Shown here: positions 18,251-23,369 of the stretch, one piece after another
How positions within the stretch are numbered: position 1 is the stretch's first letter
Layout of the letters: the number at the start of each line of letters is the position of its first letter
Source of the DNA: Haplomitrium mnioides
Lineage: Eukaryota > Marchantiophyta > Haplomitriopsida > Calobryales
NCBI GenBank assembly: GCA_049999725.1
Contig: JBNGIS010033951.1
Coordinates: 1-23,369, forward strand
Direction of reading: 5' to 3'
Length of the DNA stretch: 23,369 nt
Notes under the pieces: generated by a model
Seen by the model: only the letters and a program-made list of their open reading frames with translations
Database searches by the model: none
What the model was told of the DNA's origin: nothing
Made by a program: the position numbers and the translations under genes

Positions 18251-18883
18251 TCATGGGGTCCCAATTGGGCCCTCGTTTTTCCGTTGATCCTTATACCACT
18301 TCCATTTGTCGAGGTGCCCCATGGTGTCCCCACCCTTGGCCCCATCTGCCGCTGATTTCCACTGGTGCTCTGGTCTGTTGTAGGCTGAGAATTTACTTTG
18401 GTGGACAGACTTCACACCCTCCTCCAACACATCCCCCTCTGTTGCTTCACTCACCACTTGTACCCAGTATTGGTACTCAGAGTCCTCTTCTTCCTCGGAC
18501 CACACACTCTCGTACTCTGCCTCTGACTGCGTTTCCTCCAGATGAGGAACAGGCCCGTAATGCACTGTCATTCTGTTGGGGCCAAACACCAATGTAGAAT
18601 TCCCCTAGTTGTGCATTACCTTGGCCCCATACAACCACGTCTCCCAATCAGCACCGGGTAAGGAGATGCTTTGGCGGGTTGCATCACCAGGTAGTTGAGC
18701 TTGAATTCCTCCCCTCCGATGAATGTTGAGACTTGCATGAGAGAGCCCAATGGCTTTACGTGCGACCCATCTGCCAGCCTCATGATTCGGGCGGTGTGCT
18801 GGAATTCTGTGAATCCCAGCTTGTGAGCAGTCTCCTCCACCATGATGTTGATGCTTGCCTCTCCATCTACAGACACCAAGGAC
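18251..18883 (-). pseudogene. Ty3/gypsy-type protease and linker, broken; interior of the LTR-B element
   Basis: On the - strand an aspartic-protease domain is recognisable: VDGEASINIM at the active-site position, RLADGSHVKPLGSL in the flap region, and YPVLIGR then WLYGAKVMH at the end. The active-site triad reads D-G-E rather than D-S/T-G. It is followed by about 110 residues rich in E, S and Y with no domain. Damage: a one-base frameshift near 18635-18645 and an in-frame TAG at 18605-18607 where the family usually has tryptophan. Protein homology continues up to 18883 and is then cut by the copia LTR. No reverse transcriptase, RNase H or integrase lies between here and LTR-B, so this element was either deleted or built without pol. 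The upstream (gag) part should lie beyond the window. Confidence 0.75.
18879..18883 (+). other. Candidate target-site duplication of the copia element
   Basis: aggac next to the LTR tip TGTTAG. The second copy should follow the 5' LTR outside the window, so this is a prediction. Confidence 0.5.
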
Positions 18884-19203
18884 TGTTAGAATTTCACCTT
18901 TTAGCATATTAGGAATAATAGCTCACAGATGCATGCAATCAATTGATACAGCTTTGGTAAGTGATTCTGAGTATATTCACTTGAGATGGAAAAACTGGTC
19001 GAGGTACACCAGGAATGCAGCCAGCATTAATAAGAAAGGAAATGTCCTTTCCCATGCAAGGGCTGCAACCTTTGGGAACTAGTGCAACTCTTTGAATGCT
19101 CCAAATATCCAGATGCACTCAAGTCATATCCTAACTGGATATATATTGACCAGGAAAGATTGGACACTACAATAGTTAGGTGTGAACATGGCTATTTCCA
19201 ATA
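18884..19203 (-). mobile_element. Copia 3' LTR, about 320 bp
   Basis: On the - strand it begins TATTGGAAATAG straight after the polypurine tract and ends ..ATTCTAACA where gypsy homology resumes. The expected inverted tips TGTTRG/CTAACA hold except that the second base of the start is A, a likely single G-to-A change. Confidence 0.8.
19139..19146 (-). promoter_or_regulatory. TATA-like box in copia LTR
   Basis: ATATATAT about 60 bp inside the LTR start on the - strand, a plausible U3 promoter element. No transcript evidence. Confidence 0.4.
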
Positions 19204-19212
19204 CTCCCACTT
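19204..19212 (-). other. Copia polypurine tract
   Basis: AAGTGGGAG on the - strand, six bases after the stop codon of the polyprotein (TAA/TAG region at 19218) and directly before the LTR. This is the standard form in plant copia elements. Confidence 0.8.
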
Positions 19213-19217
19213 AGGGT

Positions 19218-21266
19218 CTAATCTTTCAATCCTTTAACACTTATCAACCCCATCTTACAAATGAGGAAGAAATGTTTGTATCCAGAGAATCCTTTTGTAA
19301 GTAAGTCTGCAGTCATATCACTTGTGCGGCAGTAGACAATTTCAATGTCACCTTCTTTTACCAAATCTCGCACAAAGTGGTACTGAACATCAATATGCTT
19401 TGTTCTCTCATGTAGCCTTGGGTTGTGAACTAGTGCAATAGCACTCTGATTATCACAATGTATGGAGGCAATAGCTTGCACAAAACCAAGGTCAGATAAT
19501 AAACGCCTCAGCCATATAGCTTCAGCAGATGCCTTGGAGAGAGCCATGTACTCAGCTTCAGTGCTTGAAAGGGCAACAGCCTTCTGCTTCTTGCTTGCCC
19601 ACGATATGGCTGCTTTAGACATAACAAAGCAATATCCAGTTGTGGATCTTCTTGTGTTCAGATCTCCTGCAAAGTCAGAATCAGAATATCCATACAGAGG
19701 CATAGGGATGTTTGTGTAGTGATAACATAAACCAACGTTATATGTCCCCTTCAAATACCTCATTATCCTCTTAACTGCAGTCCAGTGTTTTGGACCTGGA
19801 TTGTCCATATACTGTGCAACTGTGCTGACTGCATAAGAGATATCAGGACGTGTACAGATCATGGCCCACATTAAACTCCCAACAGCACTAGAGTAAGGTA
19901 CTAACTTCATCATGTACATATCATTGTCACTTTCAGGACAGTCCTCCTTACTCAAATGTGTTCCTGGATCAACTGGGCTGCTAATTGGCTTATAGTCCAT
20001 CATGTTGAATCTATCCAAGACCTCAAGAATATATCTCTGCTGTGAGATATGGATCCACCCTGACTTTCTGCTCCTGGTAATCTCCATTCCAAGGCAATAG
20101 TGGATCTCACCCATGTCTGTCATCTCAAATCCTTGCATTAATGAGCTTTTTACTTGTGTCAGCAACATCATATCATTGCTGGCAAGGACAATATCATCAA
20201 CGTATAAGGCTAAAATCACCAGACTTGACTCACTTTTATATAGGTAGACATTGGAGTCTGCTTCTGACTTATGGAACTTTAGTTCTAGTAAGAATGAGTC
20301 CATCTTCTGGTACCATAAACGTGAGGATTGCTTTAATCCATAAAGTGCCTTATTTAACTTACAAGTCATAACCTTAGACCCATGACCCTCTACACCTTCT
20401 GGTATGGTCATGTAGATTTCCTCCTCTAATACTCCATTCAGAAATGCGGTTTTAACATCCAACTGATGGACTTCATAATTATGTTGTGCAGCAAGAGCAA
20501 GAATCACACGAATTGAAGTAATCTTGACCACAGGTGAATATGTTTCTGTGTAGTCAACTCCATGTATCTGTGTGAAACCTTTGGCAACTAACCTTGCCTT
20601 GTGTCTGCTAACAGTGCCATCAGGGTTATATTTTATCTTGAACCTCCACCTACAGCCAACTGCCTTTCTATCTGGTGGAAGTGGTGTCAAGGTCCAAGTT
20701 TCATTTTTGACTAGAGAAGCCAGCTCATCTTCAATTGCTTGTAGCCATTTGGGTCTTTCAGGGCTACTTAATGCTTCTGCAAACGTTTCTGGCTCACATA
20801 CTTTTAGTGAATGAGAAACAACTAATGCCCTTTGTTTGCCCTGGCTTATCTTGGCTTCATCATAAAATTCCACAACCTTTCTAGACCTTGTGCTTCTTCT
20901 TAAGGTAGGGCTAGTGTGGATTTGTGCTGGAGGTGAAATCTGGTGCTCAAAGTCTTCACTATGACTTTCTGAAACTGGGTCAAGGTTTTCCCATTGTTCA
21001 TGACTTGGTGTGTTGATGACTCTAGAAGCTCCCACTGGAGATGATGATGGTCTTGTTGGTACAACTGTATTTGTTTGAACTGGAATCTTTTGCACAATAG
21101 GTGGTTGTACTGGGCGTGGTAACTGACTTAATTGTGAATGATCAGGTGAGGGTTTGATGAGCATGATATCCCCCAGTGGGTCATCATACAATTCTATCTC
21201 ATCATTAGTTTCCTTTACAGTCATAGAGGCATTTTCTAGAAACTTAACGTCTCTGAAAATGATGAT
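19218..21266 (-). CDS. Copia polyprotein, C-terminal half: reverse transcriptase and RNase H
   Basis: This half copies the element's RNA into DNA. It is in the same frame as the upstream half and separated from it only by the UAG at 21267-21269; the first methionine after that stop is at 21224. Numbering from that methionine (668 residues), the linker with STRSRK near 111-116 is followed by the RT start (ETWTLTPLPPDRKAVGCRWR, about 175-194), the first catalytic aspartate in QLDVKTAFLNG (D256), and the YVDD active site (341-344). RNase H follows with D515 (YSDSDFAGD), E556 (STEAEY), D591 (CDNQSA) and the C-terminal TADLLTKG block. All key residues are present and there is no internal stop or frameshift, so the domain should fold and work if translated. 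Translation past the amber codon is the open question. Confidence 0.95.
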   Translation of the reverse strand: MIIFRDVKFLENASMTVKETNDEIELYDDPLGDIMLIKPSPDHSQLSQLPRPVQPPIVQKIPVQTNTVVPTRPSSSPVGASRVINTPSHEQWENLDPVSESHSEDFEHQISPPAQIHTSPTLRRSTRSRKVVEFYDEAKISQGKQRALVVSHSLKVCEPETFAEALSSPERPKWLQAIEDELASLVKNETWTLTPLPPDRKAVGCRWRFKIKYNPDGTVSRHKARLVAKGFTQIHGVDYTETYSPVVKITSIRVILALAAQHNYEVHQLDVKTAFLNGVLEEEIYMTIPEGVEGHGSKVMTCKLNKALYGLKQSSRLWYQKMDSFLLELKFHKSEADSNVYLYKSESSLVILALYVDDIVLASNDMMLLTQVKSSLMQGFEMTDMGEIHYCLGMEITRSRKSGWIHISQQRYILEVLDRFNMMDYKPISSPVDPGTHLSKEDCPESDNDMYMMKLVPYSSAVGSLMWAMICTRPDISYAVSTVAQYMDNPGPKHWTAVKRIMRYLKGTYNVGLCYHYTNIPMPLYGYSDSDFAGDLNTRRSTTGYCFVMSKAAISWASKKQKAVALSSTEAEYMALSKASAEAIWLRRLLSDLGFVQAIASIHCDNQSAIALVHNPRLHERTKHIDVQYHFVRDLVKEGDIEIVYCRTSDMTADLLTKGFSGYKHFFLICKMGLISVKGLKD

Positions 21267-23369
21267 CTACCTATTAGATAATTGAAGCAATCTATATGCT
21301 TTGGCATGATCATCATATCTTAATAAGATGCACTCTATTGACTTCTGATCAAATTTTGCTCTCAAATCTTTTGGGGTTAATGCAAAAGCCTTTGAACCAA
21401 ATATTCTTAGATGTGGGAGGTTAGGCTTATATCCATGCCAGAGTTCAAATGGTGTCTTACCCACTGTTAATGCTTTAGTGGGTGACCTATTCTGTAAATA
21501 AGCTGCTGTCATGATGGCTTCTCCCCAATAGGCTCTTTTGAGTCCTGAGTGTAAGAGCATAGCCAGTGCTGCTTCAACCAGTGTTCTATTCTTTCTTTCT
21601 GAGACTCCATTCTGTTCAGGTGTGTATGGAACAGTGTACTGTCTTAATATGCCATTATCCTGGCAATAACTGTCAAACTCAAGTGAACGGTATTCACCAC
21701 CATTATCAGTCCTCAATGCCTTCAGCTTCTTACCAATTTGTTTTTCAACAAATGTTTTATAAGTTATAAACTGTTGGAAGGCTTGAGACTTTTGTCTTAA
21801 TAAATACACAAATGTATAACGTGTATAGTCATCTATAAAGGTGATAAAATATCTGCATCCAGAATGAGTTGGAGAAGACATTGGACCACACAGGTCAGAG
21901 TGTACCAGAGAGAGTGTCTCATCAGTTCTTGTTAAACTTTCCTTTGGAAATATCTCTCTGATCTGCTTTGCTTTGATGCATGAAATGCAATCTAGCACAT
22001 CGAAAATGTCTTTCAGGTCTATGCTTGAAACCATGTTCCCTTCCATCAACTGCCTCAACCTTGGTTGGCTAATGTGGCCCAGACGTTGGTGCCACAGTTC
22101 AGCTGTTGATGAAGACGTCGATGCAGAGGCTGCATATGATCTTACCCCTGCATGATCAGACTTGCCAAGCTGATACAATTGGTTATGTAATAAGTAGGTT
22201 GCCAGATGCTTTCCCTTAGCATCCATTAACACACAACTCCCATTTCTGGTGAGTGTTTGCTCTAGAGCCCTGTCAAACTGGCTCACAGAAAACAAATTCT
22301 TGGCAATTCCAGGCACATATAATACTTCAGGTATTTCTCTTAATGCACCGTTATTGAGTGTTATCCTAACTGTGCCTTGACCTTTAACCACCTGACGGGT
22401 ATTGTCACCAAGATACACATACTGATGTTGTGGATATGCTTCAAAATATGTGAAGCATTGTCTATCATGAGACATGTGAGCAGTGGCTCCACTATCCATA
22501 TACCAAACATCATCTTTATTATCTTGTGACAATCCTGCTGTGTTTGAATGACAAGTAAGATAAAGCCTATGTACTGGGTTATCTTCACTTTTCTTGTTAT
22601 CAATAGGTCTTGTGGCTGTATTGCTTTGAACTTTAGCTTTATACTTTTTTTGTGTTCTATTGTTTGGACAATTTCTTGCTACATGGCCAAAACCTCTACA
22701 GACGAAGCATTTAACTCCTCTTCTGGGATTGTAACTGATTGATGCTTCACTTGTTGAAGGTGAGAAAAACTGGTTTCTAGTGCCATTAAATTTAGATTTC
22801 TTCTTATTCACATATAGAGCTGACATTGAATCAGATAGACCTTGAGTTTTAGCCATGGTCTCTTCTTGAAGAATATATGTTATCAGCTTTTGTAATGTGA
22901 GATTAGGAGTTCCTCTTAATGAATTCATTAATGGCCTATATGAGACAGGAAGACTTCTCATGAGTGACAGGACTGCATCTTCATCTTGGCCTGGAGCACC
23001 TGCTACAAACAGTTGCTCCATGACAGACCTTAACTCATGGATATACTTGGTTAAATTGTCTCCTTCTCTCATCCTTAGAGTTGCTAGTTTATCTCTTAAG
23101 TACATTCTAGTTACAGCATCCTGAGATTCATACAACAAGCTAAGAGACTCCCAGACTTGTGATGAATGATCATTAGAGGACACATGTGCAACTTGGTTAT
23201 TGTCTAAACAATTGATGATTGTAGCCATATCAACAGAATCCTTATGATCCCATTCTGACTTGCTCCATGGACCTGTTGGAGGAGTATGAAAGGTTGGTAT
23301 TCCTAGAGCTGCATGTGGGGTTGCAGGTCTTTGGACTGACCCATCAACAATTTCCAACAAACCTTCAGC
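21267..23369 (-). CDS. Copia polyprotein, N-terminal half: Gag, protease, integrase (5' cut by window edge)
   Basis: The frame is open through the right edge of the window, so the true start lies outside; a TTG at 23358-23360 is not a credible start. Numbered from that codon (697 residues): a copia Gag domain (about 1-180), a CCHC zinc knuckle C218-x2-C-x4-H-x4-C231, the protease active site WYMDSGATAH (D289), the pre-integrase zinc site H424/H429/C458/C461, and the integrase core with D489, D552 and E588, a D-x62-D-x35-E spacing. The GKTPFELWHGYKPNLPHLR and FGSKAFA strings mark the end of integrase. Protein homology to copia continues through the in-frame TAG at 21267-21269 with no shift, so one nonsense change splits a single polyprotein. 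The products would package RNA and integrate the cDNA. Confidence 0.95.
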   Translation of the reverse strand, partial: AEGLLEIVDGSVQRPATPHAALGIPTFHTPPTGPWSKSEWDHKDSVDMATIINCLDNNQVAHVSSNDHSSQVWESLSLLYESQDAVTRMYLRDKLATLRMREGDNLTKYIHELRSVMEQLFVAGAPGQDEDAVLSLMRSLPVSYRPLMNSLRGTPNLTLQKLITYILQEETMAKTQGLSDSMSALYVNKKKSKFNGTRNQFFSPSTSEASISYNPRRGVKCFVCRGFGHVARNCPNNRTQKKYKAKVQSNTATRPIDNKKSEDNPVHRLYLTCHSNTAGLSQDNKDDVWYMDSGATAHMSHDRQCFTYFEAYPQHQYVYLGDNTRQVVKGQGTVRITLNNGALREIPEVLYVPGIAKNLFSVSQFDRALEQTLTRNGSCVLMDAKGKHLATYLLHNQLYQLGKSDHAGVRSYAASASTSSSTAELWHQRLGHISQPRLRQLMEGNMVSSIDLKDIFDVLDCISCIKAKQIREIFPKESLTRTDETLSLVHSDLCGPMSSPTHSGCRYFITFIDDYTRYTFVYLLRQKSQAFQQFITYKTFVEKQIGKKLKALRTDNGGEYRSLEFDSYCQDNGILRQYTVPYTPEQNGVSERKNRTLVEAALAMLLHSGLKRAYWGEAIMTAAYLQNRSPTKALTVGKTPFELWHGYKPNLPHLRIFGSKAFALTPKDLRAKFDQKSIECILLRYDDHAKAYRLLQLSNR

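Larger units (their letters stand above)
18884..23369 (-). mobile_element. Ty1/copia retrotransposon (5' part beyond window)
   Basis: The order on the - strand is gag, protease, integrase, reverse transcriptase, RNase H, polypurine tract, 3' LTR, which is the copia order (integrase before RT). It is inserted into the gypsy protease at 18883/18884. The coding part is almost undamaged, so it is the youngest-looking piece in the window. The 5' LTR, primer-binding site and gag start are not included. Confidence 0.95.

Noticed and set aside
23358-23360. TTG as translation start of the copia polyprotein
   Set aside because: The frame stays open to the window edge and the Gag N-terminus would be truncated; the real start lies outside.

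Overview
The window looks like repeat-dense land-plant nuclear DNA. The evidence is plant-type Ty1/copia and Ty3/gypsy retrotransposons, a diverged tandem satellite, and no recognisable host gene, rRNA or tRNA. The species cannot be read from the sequence; a non-seed plant is only a guess. Nearly all of the window can be explained as retroelements inserted into one another.

Layout. Positions 2-798 hold a decayed Ty3/gypsy piece (protease and the N-terminal edge of reverse transcriptase). Positions 799-1020 look like an LTR remnant. At 1021-1110 begins a roughly 52-bp satellite, which resumes at 4719-6057 as a 161-bp higher-order repeat. The interruption, 1111-4718, is a discrete 3.6-kb non-coding unit (LTR-A, + strand) with TG...CA ends and a 5-bp target-site duplication (gtttt/gattt). 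From 6058 to 18051 runs a second, inverted copy of the same family (LTR-B, - strand). It is split into three pieces by two further TG...CA units of a related family: LTR-C (6938-10850, + strand, duplication gacgg/gacga) and LTR-D (12199-16432, - strand, duplication ccgtc/ccgtc). Removing C and D leaves an LTR-B of about 3.8 kb, collinear with LTR-A. LTR-B is preceded (reading the - strand) by a purine tract and a broken gypsy protease (18251-18883), so it reads as the 3' LTR of a gypsy-type element with no RT, RNase H or integrase between protease and LTR. That protease is cut by a Ty1/copia element (18884 to beyond 23369, - strand). The copia element has a 320-bp 3' LTR and an almost intact polyprotein interrupted by one in-frame UAG.

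Inferred order of events: satellite; then the gypsy element carrying LTR-B, and LTR-A; then LTR-C and LTR-D into LTR-B, and copia into the gypsy interior. C, D and copia cannot be ordered relative to one another.

The main discovery is a pair of related families with very long LTR-like units (3.6-4.2 kb). All four copies carry arrays of the 7-mer ACGTGGC (at least 23 exact copies, essentially all on the sense strand of their own unit) and a 48-bp tandem repeat. Two of the units share the target duplication GACGG when read in their own orientation. ACGTGGC is the core of plant ABA-responsive/G-box bZIP sites, so stress- or ABA-responsive LTRs are a testable idea, not a demonstrated one. All identity judgements were made by eye.
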